Counted from the first letter of the stretch, positions 7,042 to 15,459 are shown. The stretch is 64,000 bases of DNA from Gracilibacillus ureilyticus (GCF_900111195.1 NZ_FOGL01000008.1:1-64000), one strand, 5' to 3'. The notes: generated by a model from the letters alone, not told the origin. Numbers and translations are program-made.

Positions 7042-8636
7042 TTTATCTCACCTTTCTGTTCATCTGTAATACGGTAATCAAAATAATCAAAATCTGCATG
7101 CTTGTTCTGACCGCTTAAATCCTGAACTGCCATTCCAACAAATGTTCCAGTAAACCTCACATAATCAGAGTCATCATCTGATAAATGGCCGATATCAATT
7201 AGTTCGCCTATTTCCTTCCATTCATCCTTATCAGTAGTGTAGTAAAACTGGAGAAGATGACGGTTAATTACTGCTTTCATATATACAGGAGAATCTTCTG
7301 TAACTGGTATATCTTTATCTAGCAGTTCGTCGTAATTGCCATGCTTTGTTTCAATAATACCGATGCATTTACCTTTTTCTTCATCTTCTGTAACCCGTAA
7401 ATATACATAATCTTCTGTGTCATAATAAATAATTAGCCCTGCCATTTGCTGAAAATTGTCTGGCTGGAACTCCACCATTGTTTCTGCTTCTGCATGAAAG
7501 TGTTCCAATCTCCTCATCATCATACTTTGACGGTGGAAAGAATTCATCGATTCCTGTCCAATCAATCGCAAATGCCCTTTTCGATCAGTTAAAGAATACC
7601 AGGGTTCTTCAAATGACCTTCTTAATGCATTCCAGTACAGTGTATGCTCTGTTTCATCAAAATCGTCGCGGTTGGGCAACTGCTTGGCTGAAAATACTGG
7701 TAAGTCTGGTGCCTCTACTTCATTACTTGGATTCGGTCCATTCTTAATTCTTAACCAGTTATCTTCTGTCCAGTAACATTTCTGTATGGCCGTTTCTCTT
7801 CCTAAAATACATTTATCATCTATTACAGGTCTTCCACAAAGGTGAGCCATATACCACTCTCCACTTTGTGTCTCTACTAAACACCCGTGACCTGCTTTTT
7901 GTAATTGATCTGTTTTTTCTTTGTCTGAAGTTAATACAGGATTGGTTGGATCCACTTCATAAGGACCGAACAGTGAACGGGACCGAGCCATCGTTGCTGC
8001 ATGTCCGTACTCCGTTCCACCTTCAGCAGTTAACAAATAATAATAGCCATTGCGCTTATATAGGTGAGGTGCTTCTGTCTTACCTAATGCTGTTCCTTTA
8101 AATATATGCCGGATTGGACCAACTAATTTCTGTTCATCAGGAGAATACTCCTGAAGTGCAATTCCTCCAAACGGATTTTTTCCTTTCCTGTGGTCCCATA
8201 CCATGTTAACGAGCCACTTTCTCCCGTCCTCATCATGAAACAGTGACGGATCAAAACCACTGCTGTTTAAATAAATTGGATCAGACCATGGCCCCTCAAT
8301 ATTTTCTGCTGTAACTAAATAATTGTGCGTATCTTTAAATGCTCCTTTTCTGCTTTTAACATCTGTAAAAATCAAATAAAAGAGACCATCACTGTAAGTC
8401 AAACAAGGTGCCCATACCCCGCCGGAATTTAAATTGCCCAGCATATTTAATTGGGAGGAACGGGTGAGAGCGTAACTTTTTAATTCCCAGTTGGCTAAAT
8501 CTTTAGAATGATAAATTTGAACACCTGGAAACCACTCAAAAGTAGAAACTGCTATGTAATAATCATCGTCCACCCTAACAATTGAAGGATCCGGGTGATA
8601 TCCCGGCAATACGGGATTTTTAATCATCTTTTCCAT
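7038..8636 (-). CDS. xynB: Beta-xylosidase, glycoside hydrolase family 43
   Basis: The 532-residue cytoplasmic enzyme removes xylose from the non-reducing end of xylo-oligosaccharides. Its five-blade propeller residues are visible: general base Asp16 (HPDPS), Asp129 (SGFDPS) and general acid Glu188 (GKTEAPHLY). A C-terminal beta-sandwich typical of GH43 xylosidases follows from about residue 320. No signal peptide is present, so imported oligosaccharides are the substrate. AAGGAG lies 7 bases before the ATG. It is first in its operon, under a XylR-type operator and a cre-like site. Confidence 0.94.
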   Translation of the reverse strand: MEKMIKNPVLPGYHPDPSIVRVDDDYYIAVSTFEWFPGVQIYHSKDLANWELKSYALTRSSQLNMLGNLNSGGVWAPCLTYSDGLFYLIFTDVKSRKGAFKDTHNYLVTAENIEGPWSDPIYLNSSGFDPSLFHDEDGRKWLVNMVWDHRKGKNPFGGIALQEYSPDEQKLVGPIRHIFKGTALGKTEAPHLYKRNGYYYLLTAEGGTEYGHAATMARSRSLFGPYEVDPTNPVLTSDKEKTDQLQKAGHGCLVETQSGEWYMAHLCGRPVIDDKCILGRETAIQKCYWTEDNWLRIKNGPNPSNEVEAPDLPVFSAKQLPNRDDFDETEHTLYWNALRRSFEEPWYSLTDRKGHLRLIGQESMNSFHRQSMMMRRLEHFHAEAETMVEFQPDNFQQMAGLIIYYDTEDYVYLRVTEDEEKGKCIGIIETKHGNYDELLDKDIPVTEDSPVYMKAVINRHLLQFYYTTDKDEWKEIGELIDIGHLSDDDSDYVRFTGTFVGMAVQDLSGQNKHADFDYFDYRITDEQKGEIK

Positions 8637-8670
8637 TAAGTAACTCCTTCCTGTAATCCTGAACTCATTA

Positions 8671-8684
8671 TGAATGCGCTATCA
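8671..8684. promoter_or_regulatory. cre-like site (CcpA) of the xynB operon
   Basis: TGAATGCGCTATCA matches 13 of 14 positions of the cre consensus TGWAANCGNTNWCA. It lies just downstream of the predicted transcription start, a road-block position. Confidence 0.6.
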
Positions 8685-8699
8685 ATATATTACAAGTCT

Positions 8700-8727
8700 A
8701 TTATAACTAAGTTTGTGTAAAGAACAA
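8700..8727 (-). promoter_or_regulatory. Promoter of the xynB operon
   Basis: On the minus strand TTGTTC and a consensus TATAAT are separated by 16 bases. The XylR-type operator covers the -35 and spacer, and the cre-like site lies downstream. Confidence 0.55.
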
Positions 8728-8732
8728 ACTAA
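8707..8732. promoter_or_regulatory. XylR-type operator
   Basis: The palindrome has arms CTAAGTTTGT and ACAAACTAA; the inner half-sites GTTTGT and ACAAAC are 7 bases apart. This is the form of the Bacillus xyl operator (TTAGTTTGTT...AACAAACTAA) bound by the xylose-responsive repressor XylR. Its overlap with the promoter fits repression in the absence of xylose. No xylR gene is in the window. Confidence 0.7.
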
Positions 8733-8858
8733 TTAACTTGTAAAATTTTATATTTTTTCAGTTACTAATCATGTTCGTATATTTGCAATCCAAAATAAAA
8801 AGGAAGATAATAGATGAAGTAAATGATTGATAAGGTTTATATGAAAGGAAGCACAAAT

Positions 8859-9503
8859 ATGGGTTCAACACATCAATTTTCTAAACGGGAAGAAATAGCT
8901 AATTCCATTACACATGGAATTGGTATGGTTCTGAGTATTGCCGGGCTGGTCGTCTTAATTGTGTACTCTTCTCTTTACGGAACTGTTTGGCACATTGTCA
9001 GCTTTACACTATTTGGTGTAACAATGGTGCTGCTTTATACTTCCTCCACTTTATTACACAGCCTGCCGGCGGGAAGGGCTAAAAATGTATTTGAAATTCT
9101 TGATCATTCATCGATCTACTTTTTTATTGCCGGAACTTATACCCCGTTTCTGTTTCTGGTTATTCAAGGCTGGCAGGGATGGACACTGTTTGGAGTCATC
9201 TGGGGGCTTGCAATTGGTGGTACCATTTTCAAAGCATTTTTTGTTAAAAAGTTTCTTTTCTTTTCAACGATATTATATGTAGTGATGGGATGGCTAATTG
9301 TATTGGCATGGCAGCCACTTGCAGAAAGCCTGCATCCAACCGGACTATTCTGGCTCGTAGTTGGCGGACTCTTTTATACGGTTGGTGCGGTATTCTATGT
9401 CTGGAGAGCATTTAAATACCATCATGCAGTATGGCATTTGTTTGTATTGGCTGGTACAATTGCTCACTTCTTTTGCGTTTTATTTTACTTATTACCCCGA
9501 TAA
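8859..9503 (+). CDS. Hemolysin III / PAQR-type membrane protein
   Basis: The 214-residue protein has seven hydrophobic segments and the family signatures EEIANSITHGIG near the N-terminus, STLLHSLP, EILDHSSIYFFIAGTYTPF, and a C-terminal HAVWHLFVLAGTIAHF. The conserved histidines suggest a metal site as in PAQR-type hydrolases. Despite the name, a haemolytic role is not implied. The start is the ATG after AAAGGAAG; an upstream in-frame ATG lacks that spacing. The gene is monocistronic and ends in a strong terminator. Confidence 0.88.
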   Translation: MGSTHQFSKREEIANSITHGIGMVLSIAGLVVLIVYSSLYGTVWHIVSFTLFGVTMVLLYTSSTLLHSLPAGRAKNVFEILDHSSIYFFIAGTYTPFLFLVIQGWQGWTLFGVIWGLAIGGTIFKAFFVKKFLFFSTILYVVMGWLIVLAWQPLAESLHPTGLFWLVVGGLFYTVGAVFYVWRAFKYHHAVWHLFVLAGTIAHFFCVLFYLLPR

Positions 9504-9513
9504 TAATCATTCC

Positions 9514-9546
9514 AAAGAGATCACTTTTCACATAGTGATCTTTTTT
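9514..9546 (+). terminator. Terminator of the hemolysin III gene
   Basis: The perfect stem AGATCACT / AGTGATCT with an 8-base loop is followed by six T. Confidence 0.8.
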
Positions 9547-9556
9547 ATTTACCCCA

Positions 9557-9572
9557 TGTGCCTTATATCACA
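9557..9572. promoter_or_regulatory. Fnr-like box upstream of the radical SAM gene
   Basis: TGTGC-N6-TCACA differs from the Fnr consensus at one half-site base. A -10-like TACATT begins 29.5 bases from its centre, the same geometry as at scdA. Confidence 0.5.
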
Positions 9573-9633
9573 GTTTTTTTTCCATATTTATTGTACATTG
9601 GACTATATGAAACGTAAAAGGAGAATGGAACAA

Positions 9634-10752
9634 ATGAATAAACCATCATCCCGCCATGTAAGGGATTATAATATAGACCCTTTTATAGTTATCTGGGAGG
9701 TAACAAGAGCCTGTGCTTTAAAATGTCTGCATTGCCGGGCAGACGCTCAGCATCACAGAGATCCGAGAGAACTTAACTTCACAGAGGCTAAGCATTTAAT
9801 CGATCAGATTCATTCAATGAACAATCCATTACTTGTTTTTACTGGTGGAGATCCCCTGGAGAGAGAGGATATATTCGATATTGCTGCATACGCAATTCGG
9901 AAAGGTGTACGTGTTTCTATGACACCATCTGCTACACCGAATGTAACGAAAGAAGTGATGAGAAAAGCAAAAGAGATGGGTCTTGCTCGATGGGCATTCA
10001 GCATTGATGGCCCCAACCATGCCATTCATGATCACTTCCGGGGAACGAGTGGATCCTTTGACAGGACAATGGAGGCTATTCACTATCTACATGAACTAAA
10101 TATGCCTATTCAGATAAATACAGTCATTTCAAAATATAATCTCGATTATTTAAATGAAATGAAAATGTTAATGGATCAGCTTGATATCGTATTATGGAGT
10201 GTTTTTTTCCTTGTACCTGTCGGTCGCGGCCAACAGAATGATATGATAAGTCCTGTGGAACATGAGAGAGTTTTCAGGTGGTTATACAATGTATCCAAGT
10301 CCAGTAATTTTGACGTGAAGACAACTGCTGCCCAACATTACCGCAGAGTAGTATTACAGCAGAAAGCTCGTGAAAATAAGACAGAAATAGCATATGAGAA
10401 TGTACTGAAATATGGTTCTACAGGTACAATTGACGGTTTAGGCAGAGCGCCCAGCGGAGTGAATGATGGAAATGGTTTTATCTTCATTTCCCACATTGGC
10501 GATGTATTCCCCAGTGGATTATTACCTGTAAAAGTTGGTAACGTTAGGGAACAGTCCGTGCCAGAAATTTATCGGAATTCCCCCATTTTACAGCAATTAC
10601 GGGACCCTGATCAATATAAAGGGAAGTGCGGTGTATGTGAATTCCGCAATGTATGCGGCGGTTCCCGTTCCCGGGCATATGCCGCTACAGGTGACTACTT
10701 AGAGAGTGAACCATATTGTGTTTATATTCCGAAAGCAATGCGACAGAAGTAG
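9634..10752 (+). CDS. Radical SAM/SPASM domain protein
   Basis: The 372-residue protein has the radical SAM cluster motif C-x3-C-x2-C (Cys27, Cys31, Cys34, in TRACALKCLHC). The GGDP SAM-binding loop follows, and a C-terminal SPASM region has C-x2-C-x5-C (KCGVCEFRNVC) and a late Cys. This resembles the family of heme and heme-d1 biosynthesis enzymes (AhbD/NirJ-like) and peptide maturases. No precursor peptide gene is adjacent, so a cofactor-related role is more likely. The start is the ATG 10 bases after AAAAGGAG. An Fnr-like box suggests anaerobic expression. Confidence 0.85.
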   Translation: MNKPSSRHVRDYNIDPFIVIWEVTRACALKCLHCRADAQHHRDPRELNFTEAKHLIDQIHSMNNPLLVFTGGDPLEREDIFDIAAYAIRKGVRVSMTPSATPNVTKEVMRKAKEMGLARWAFSIDGPNHAIHDHFRGTSGSFDRTMEAIHYLHELNMPIQINTVISKYNLDYLNEMKMLMDQLDIVLWSVFFLVPVGRGQQNDMISPVEHERVFRWLYNVSKSSNFDVKTTAAQHYRRVVLQQKARENKTEIAYENVLKYGSTGTIDGLGRAPSGVNDGNGFIFISHIGDVFPSGLLPVKVGNVREQSVPEIYRNSPILQQLRDPDQYKGKCGVCEFRNVCGGSRSRAYAATGDYLESEPYCVYIPKAMRQK

Positions 10753-10765
10753 AACTTTCCAATCC

Positions 10766-10800
10766 GGGGGAGGACTGAACATAAATGCCCTCCCTTTTCC
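10766..10800 (+). terminator. Terminator of the radical SAM gene
   Basis: GGGAGG pairs with CCTCCC around a 15-base loop, followed by TTTT. Confidence 0.6.
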
Positions 10801-10813
10801 GTATAGTTAACTA

Positions 10814-11194
10814 TCAGGACACAACGCTTTCTTCTTTTAATACCCCGATACTCTTCAGGAGAACGACAGAGTCAGCTGTTAACAGATTCAGTGCTTCTCT
10901 TTCCTGAAAAAGCTCTGGCATTTCTTTGGCGATCATTTTTACCCCTCTTATATCAAAGTTTTCAGAATATATATTTACCGCCCTGATTGTCGCCATCTCT
11001 TTTTTATTTAGACTCTGGTTACCAGATTCCTCACGTTTAACTATGAACTCCAATATTTCCCTTGCATTATGATTCAATAAGTGTTTTTCTTTTTTCAATA
11101 TTGATAAATTTTCCTCAATATATCTTCTGGCTGTCGCTAAATCGGATTGCTCTGTTGCATTGTTGATATTTTTGATAAGTTCATTAAATTCCAT
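10814..11194 (-). CDS. Uncharacterised small helical protein
   Basis: The 126-residue protein is predicted mostly helical and charged, with no signal or membrane segment. It begins MEFNELIKNINNATEQSDL and contains RRYIEENLSILKKEKHLLN. I do not recognise a named family. The ATG follows GGAGG at 7 bases; a slightly longer frame has no such site. It is a single gene convergent with the radical SAM gene. Nothing nearby suggests its job. Confidence 0.6.
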   Translation of the reverse strand: MEFNELIKNINNATEQSDLATARRYIEENLSILKKEKHLLNHNAREILEFIVKREESGNQSLNKKEMATIRAVNIYSENFDIRGVKMIAKEMPELFQEREALNLLTADSVVLLKSIGVLKEESVVS

Positions 11195-11329
11195 TTTAAG
11201 ACCTCCGTCCACACCCTGATTTTCATGTTAGGTATTTATACTTAAATAATATACCACAAATAATGCAATTTAACTATAAAAAATTGCGTTATTTATCACT
11301 TTTTGTCGAACAAGCAGTAACGGAAACCT

Positions 11330-11644
11330 TCAACCGACTAACTTTAGACCTATAACTGATAAAATAATTAGTGAGAGAAAGAAGATTCTTTTGAAGTTTC
11401 CCGGCTCATTGAAAAAAAGTATCCCAACAACGGCTCCACCTGCGGCCCCAATTCCTGTCCATATTGCATATGCCGTTCCCATTGCAATATATGTTAAAGC
11501 ATAGGAAAGCCCTAAGAAACTCAATCCAAAAAATAAGATCATAATGATTAGTTCTCTCCATTTTTTAGTGACATGCCATCTGTTTATCATAATTACCCCA
11601 GCCATCTCGAAAAGTCCTGAAGCAATTAACACGAACCATTCCAT
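11330..11644 (-). CDS. ykkD: Paired SMR guanidinium exporter subunit YkkD
   Basis: The 104-residue, four-helix small multidrug resistance protein has the membrane-embedded glutamate in helix 1 (GLFEMAGVIMIN) and WTGIGAAGG in helix 3. Its length is close to the 105 residues of B. subtilis YkkD. Together with YkkC it forms a hetero-oligomeric proton-coupled exporter of guanidinium. Its ATG overlaps the ykkC stop by one base (TGATG), so the pair is translationally coupled. It lies under the guanidine-I riboswitch. Confidence 0.9.
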   Translation of the reverse strand: MEWFVLIASGLFEMAGVIMINRWHVTKKWRELIIMILFFGLSFLGLSYALTYIAMGTAYAIWTGIGAAGGAVVGILFFNEPGNFKRIFFLSLIILSVIGLKLVG

Positions 11645-11982
11645 CAAGCAACACCCTCTTCCTTATCATCATCAGTAGTTACTTTTAACCCGATAACTCC
11701 TATTAGTAACAGGATGATAAATAGTATTTTCCATCTATTAAATGGTTCATGAAATATTATTATATCTACTAATATTGTTCCCGCCGTTCCCAATCCAACA
11801 AATACTGTATAAACCGTTCCTGCCGGCAGTTTATCTCCACCCATTATTAAAAAGTAAAAACTTATGGCAATCGCTACAACCGTCCCGCACCATTCCAGAA
11901 TGGTATTTGCATGGGTTAAGCCAACAACCCACAGCACTTCAAACAATGCAGCAATTACAACCTTTAACCATTCTTTATACAT
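11644..11982 (-). CDS. ykkC: Paired SMR guanidinium exporter subunit YkkC
   Basis: The 112-residue, four-helix SMR protein has the helix-1 glutamate (ALFEVLWVVGLTHAN) and GLGTAGTI in helix 3. Its length equals that of B. subtilis YkkC. A hydrophilic tail (TTDDDKEEG) distinguishes it from its partner. AAAGGAG precedes the ATG by 7 bases. It is the first gene after a guanidine-I riboswitch, so the substrate is best called guanidinium rather than drugs in general. Confidence 0.92.
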   Translation of the reverse strand: MYKEWLKVVIAALFEVLWVVGLTHANTILEWCGTVVAIAISFYFLIMGGDKLPAGTVYTVFVGLGTAGTILVDIIIFHEPFNRWKILFIILLLIGVIGLKVTTDDDKEEGVA

Positions 11983-12043
11983 TCTTTATTCTCCTTTCCA
12001 TTTAAAAAGCTATATAAGGTAATACGTTGAAGACCGACGAAAT

Positions 12044-12165
12044 GAAAAAGCCCGGGAGATATATTTATCTCCCAGGCTTTTATCCTTCCGTGTCACAGTT
12101 TTGTACTACTGTGCGTTTTCTCTCGGACCAGTCCAATAAATTGCGGAACCCTAGAAAACTTTCTT
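12044..12165 (-). ncRNA. Guanidine-I (ykkC) riboswitch with terminator
   Basis: On the minus strand the ykkC-motif landmarks appear in order: CTAGGGTTCCG, GGACTGGTCCGAGAGAAAAC, ACACGGAAGGATAAAAGCC and the TGGGAGA segment. They lead into an intrinsic terminator with stem GCCTGGGAGAT / ATCTCCCGGGC (positions 12050-12060 and 12067-12077) and a T run. Guanidinium binding to this RNA class prevents termination, and the adjoining ykkC-ykkD exporter fits exactly. Confidence 0.92.
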
Positions 12166-12179
12166 TATAAAGTAAGTCC

Positions 12180-12209
12180 AGTCTACACAATTCCCAAATT
12201 AATTGTCAA
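12180..12209 (-). promoter_or_regulatory. Promoter of the riboswitch-ykkCD unit
   Basis: Consensus -35 TTGACA and -10 TAGACT are 18 bases apart, just upstream of the aptamer. Confidence 0.6.
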
Positions 12210-12266
12210 ATGATATAATATCGAAATTTCCCGGGGAATAATGTCACTATTTCAGATTTCTCCCAA

Positions 12267-13433
12267 TTAATCACGGTGATAGATATCACGTGTATAAACT
12301 TTATCCAGTATATCTGTTATTTCATCTGTGATCCTGTTGGCAATTACAAAGTCCGAACTTTTCTTGAATTTCTCTAAGTTATTTTCTACATCTGCTCCCA
12401 TAATATATGCTGACATAATCGAAGGTTCATAGACAATTACTTCCACCCCATTATTAAGTAACTTTTCCATTACTCCTAAGACAGCCGAATCTCTGAAATT
12501 ATCTGCATTTGTTTTCATCACAAGACGGTAAATTCCGACAACTTTAGGAGATTGTCTGAGTATTTGATTTGTAATATGGTCTTTCCTTGTCTGATTCGAT
12601 TCAACGATTGCTTTCATCATATTATTAGGAACATCATTATAATTAGCTAACAACTGTTTCGTATCTTTTGGTAAACAGTAGCCGCCATAACCAAAAGAAG
12701 GATTATTATAATGATCACCAATTCTCGGATCTAAACCAACACCTTCGACAATTTGCTTCGTATCCAGCCCTCTAACTTCAGCATATGTATCTAATTCATT
12801 AAAGAATGCTACCCTCATCGCTAAGTATGTATTGGCAAATAACTTAATCGCCTCAGCCTCCGTCGAATTTGTAAGTAACACGGGAATATTCTCACTAGTT
12901 GCTCCTTCCACTAGCAGTTTGGCAAAAGTTTCCGCCTCTTTGGACTGATCTCCTACAACAATTCTTGACGGATATAAATTATCATATAATGCACGGCCTT
13001 CCCTTAAAAATTCCGGGGAAAAAATGATCCTGTTTGTCCCGTATTTTTCCCTTAATCCTTCTGTAAATCCAACCGGGACTGTTGATTTAATGATGATAGT
13101 TGGCTGTGTATTAAGCTCGAAAATCCGCTCAACCAATGTTTCTACCGAATAGGTATCAAAAAAGTCCTCTTCCTCATCATAGTTTGTTGGTGTCGCTATA
13201 ATCACATAATCGGCACTTTCCACCGCTTCCCCAAAATCAGTTGTTGCCTTTAATGTTAAATGCTCTTCCCTCATATACTGCTCTAACTCCGGATCAGTAA
13301 TTGGAGACTTCCGTTCATTAATCATATCCACTTTGTCCTGCAAAATATCTAATGCCATTACACGGTTTTTTTGCGCTAGAATGACAGCATTTGAAAGGCC
13401 TACATAACCTGTACCGACAACTGTAATGTTCAC
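12267..13433 (-). CDS. ugd: UDP-glucose 6-dehydrogenase
   Basis: The 388-residue enzyme oxidises UDP-glucose to UDP-glucuronate with two NAD+. The N-terminal NAD motif ITVVGTGYVGLSNAVILA, SPEFLREGRA, and the catalytic cysteine in FGYGGYCLPKDTKQL are all present. It belongs to the shorter HasB/Cap3A-type class (about 390-400 residues) rather than the 440-plus TuaD type. The start is GTG 6 bases after GAGGTGAT; an upstream GTG lies in that ribosome site. An extended -10 (TGATATAAT) lies about 30 bases upstream of the start. With GalU and the 4-epimerase at 59-61 kb it supplies UDP-uronates for surface polysaccharide. Confidence 0.92.
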   Translation of the reverse strand: MNITVVGTGYVGLSNAVILAQKNRVMALDILQDKVDMINERKSPITDPELEQYMREEHLTLKATTDFGEAVESADYVIIATPTNYDEEEDFFDTYSVETLVERIFELNTQPTIIIKSTVPVGFTEGLREKYGTNRIIFSPEFLREGRALYDNLYPSRIVVGDQSKEAETFAKLLVEGATSENIPVLLTNSTEAEAIKLFANTYLAMRVAFFNELDTYAEVRGLDTKQIVEGVGLDPRIGDHYNNPSFGYGGYCLPKDTKQLLANYNDVPNNMMKAIVESNQTRKDHITNQILRQSPKVVGIYRLVMKTNADNFRDSAVLGVMEKLLNNGVEVIVYEPSIMSAYIMGADVENNLEKFKKSSDFVIANRITDEITDILDKVYTRDIYHRD

Positions 13434-13542
13434 TGATATCACCTCACCATCAACTTATGATCATTATATCAATACCTATGTGTAAATTACATAAACCCAA
13501 TAGAAACTTCACAAAAATTTATCAATTAATTGAAATAGAGAA

Positions 13543-13563
13543 AGAGCACAAGATAACTGCTCT
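13543..13563 (-). terminator. Second weak hairpin downstream of nhaC
   Basis: AGAGCA pairs with TGCTCT around a 9-base loop, followed by TTCTCTATTT on the minus strand. Confidence 0.35.
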
Positions 13564-13588
13564 CTTCATCATTTGCTGAAATCACACC

Positions 13589-13645
13589 AAAAAAGCAAAC
13601 CCGGACAAACTCAATGTAAAACACTGATGAATGTTCGAATTTGCT
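13589..13645 (-). terminator. Terminator of the nhaC gene
   Basis: AGCAAA and TTTGCT close an imperfect longer stem (GAAC with GTTT inside), followed by six T on the minus strand. Confidence 0.6.
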
Positions 13646-13668
13646 TATTATCATCTGTATCCTCAATA

Positions 13669-15216
13669 CTATTTCCTTCTTACTAACAGGTAGAAAAGAA
13701 TAGCTGTAAAGACAACAACCATAATCGTTACAAATAATGCGCCAACAGTACTTCCGGTTAACCCTAAAATGAAATATCCAATACCTGCAGCAGCTGCACT
13801 AATAAACGCATAAGGTAATTGTGTCATTACATGATCCATATGGTCTGATCCTGCTCCTGTCGAAGACAAGATGGATGTATCGGAAATCGGTGAACAGTGA
13901 TCTCCAAATACTGCACCGGCTAAAACTGCTGACATTGCGGGAAGAACTAATTCTACATCATATGTGACAGCAATCTGTGCTGCTATAGGAAGCATGATAC
14001 CGAACGTCCCCCAGGATGTGCCTGTCGCAAGTGCCATAAAACCTGCCAGTACAAATAATAAAAGTGCCAGATAGTCTACATTAAGTGAATATTCTTTTAC
14101 CCATGTCGCTAAATAACCACCTGTGTCTATTGTTTCAATAATCGAACTAATCATCCATGCCAAAACAAGTATATAAATTGCTGGAAGCATAGATTTGGAA
14201 CCATCTATTAGTACTTTGGAAAATGACAATTTTTCACCAGGCAAAATGACATACAGAAAACCTGCTGATAATACAGCTAATAACCCGCCGGTAAATAAGG
14301 ACAGATTCACATTAGTATACTCAAACATAGTAAGAATGGTTGCATCCCCTTCAACTTCCATCCTACCTGTAATAAGCATTGCGGCAATTGTTGCAATGAT
14401 CAAGACACCAATCGGGATGAGGAGATGGTATAATTTTCCATTTCCATTAATCAGTGCATTTTCATTGGCTATGATAACTTTTCTTCGCTTGTCCGGATCA
14501 AGCACTTCCCCTGTCTCTAATGCCCTTTGTTCATGTTTTTTCATTGAGCCAATATTTATATTAAAAATAGCTACGAGAAATACGAGCAGTAATGCAGCGA
14601 AAGCATAGAAATTATACGGAATCATTCTCACAAAAGCTTCCAGAGGTTGAAAGTCACTTATTTGCAATGAGGCAAAGATAACTCCCAATGTACCAATAAT
14701 ATATGCCCCCCAGCTAGAAATCGGGGTAATAACTGTAATTGGTGCAGAGGTGGAATCAATAAAATAAGCAAGTTTCGCACGTGAAACTTTATTTCTATCG
14801 GTAATCGGCCTTGCCACTTGGCCGACAGCTAGACTGTTGAAATAATCATCTATAAAAATAAGTACACCTAAAAAGGATGGAATAAGCTGAGCACCTCTCC
14901 TTGTCTTCACTTTTGTTATTGCCCAGTCACCAAATGATTTGCTGCCACCGGAGGCTGTCATGAATACAGTCATAACCCCTAATAATAGCAGGAAACTCAG
15001 TAAATAAATATTCCCACTATTCCAGCCTTCAGAGGTATAAAATATATCACGGAATACCTCCCATATCCTTGTAACACTATTTAAAATATTAAAATCATCA
15101 ATCATTAAGGCACCAACAACAATACCTGTCCCTAATGACAACAATAATTTTCTAGTAAAAAGTACTAATAACAGCATTAAGACTGCTGGAATTAATGAAT
15201 ATACCGTTCCTTCCAT
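13669..15216 (-). CDS. nhaC: NhaC-family Na+/H+ antiporter
   Basis: The 515-residue protein has about 12 transmembrane segments and the NhaC hallmarks FIDDYFNSLAVGQVARPITD, STSAPITVITPISSWGAYI and GDHCSPISDTSILSSTGAG. It exchanges cytoplasmic Na+ for external protons, or possibly malate/lactate as in the related MleN. The plain antiporter call is preferred because no malolactic genes are nearby. The ATG follows GGAGG at 7 bases. A TTGACA-like promoter and a hairpin with seven T lie upstream. Confidence 0.88.
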   Translation of the reverse strand: MEGTVYSLIPAVLMLLLVLFTRKLLLSLGTGIVVGALMIDDFNILNSVTRIWEVFRDIFYTSEGWNSGNIYLLSFLLLLGVMTVFMTASGGSKSFGDWAITKVKTRRGAQLIPSFLGVLIFIDDYFNSLAVGQVARPITDRNKVSRAKLAYFIDSTSAPITVITPISSWGAYIIGTLGVIFASLQISDFQPLEAFVRMIPYNFYAFAALLLVFLVAIFNINIGSMKKHEQRALETGEVLDPDKRRKVIIANENALINGNGKLYHLLIPIGVLIIATIAAMLITGRMEVEGDATILTMFEYTNVNLSLFTGGLLAVLSAGFLYVILPGEKLSFSKVLIDGSKSMLPAIYILVLAWMISSIIETIDTGGYLATWVKEYSLNVDYLALLLFVLAGFMALATGTSWGTFGIMLPIAAQIAVTYDVELVLPAMSAVLAGAVFGDHCSPISDTSILSSTGAGSDHMDHVMTQLPYAFISAAAAGIGYFILGLTGSTVGALFVTIMVVVFTAILFYLLVRRK

Positions 15217-15257
15217 CACATAACCTCCACAACTTTATCGTGCCCAATTACACACAG

Positions 15258-15289
15258 AAAAAAACAGCAATAGTTGATGCTATTACTGT
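15258..15289 (-). terminator. Terminator between the Gfo/Idh gene and nhaC
   Basis: ACAGTAATAG pairs with CTATTGCTGT (one mismatch) around a 6-base loop, followed by seven T on the minus strand. It lies about 170 bases after the Gfo/Idh stop and 40 before nhaC. A TTGACA -35 at 15334-15339 lies between the Gfo/Idh gene and the hairpin, so the hairpin could also attenuate nhaC. The rest of the 240-base gap holds nothing else I can support. Confidence 0.6.
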
Positions 15290-15459
15290 AATTTACGACA
15301 ATTTTTTCACTTTTCATAGTTTACCAATATTCATGTCAATTGTCATGGTTTTTTTCTTTATTATTTTTTCCATGTATCATTAATCGATAAAATCAAGGAT
15401 CTCCTCTGTTTCTATTTGCCATATTTAATCAAGCCAAGCTATGTGATAGCAGCATATCA

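Noticed and set aside
9361-9633. N-terminal extension of the radical SAM frame into the hemolysin III gene
   Set aside because: It overlaps the preceding gene in another frame and crosses its terminator and an Fnr-like box; a proper ribosome site marks the ATG at 9634.
14195-14608. Open frame of 137 codons opposite nhaC
   Set aside because: It is antisense to a well-conserved membrane protein gene, with no ribosome site or recognisable domain.
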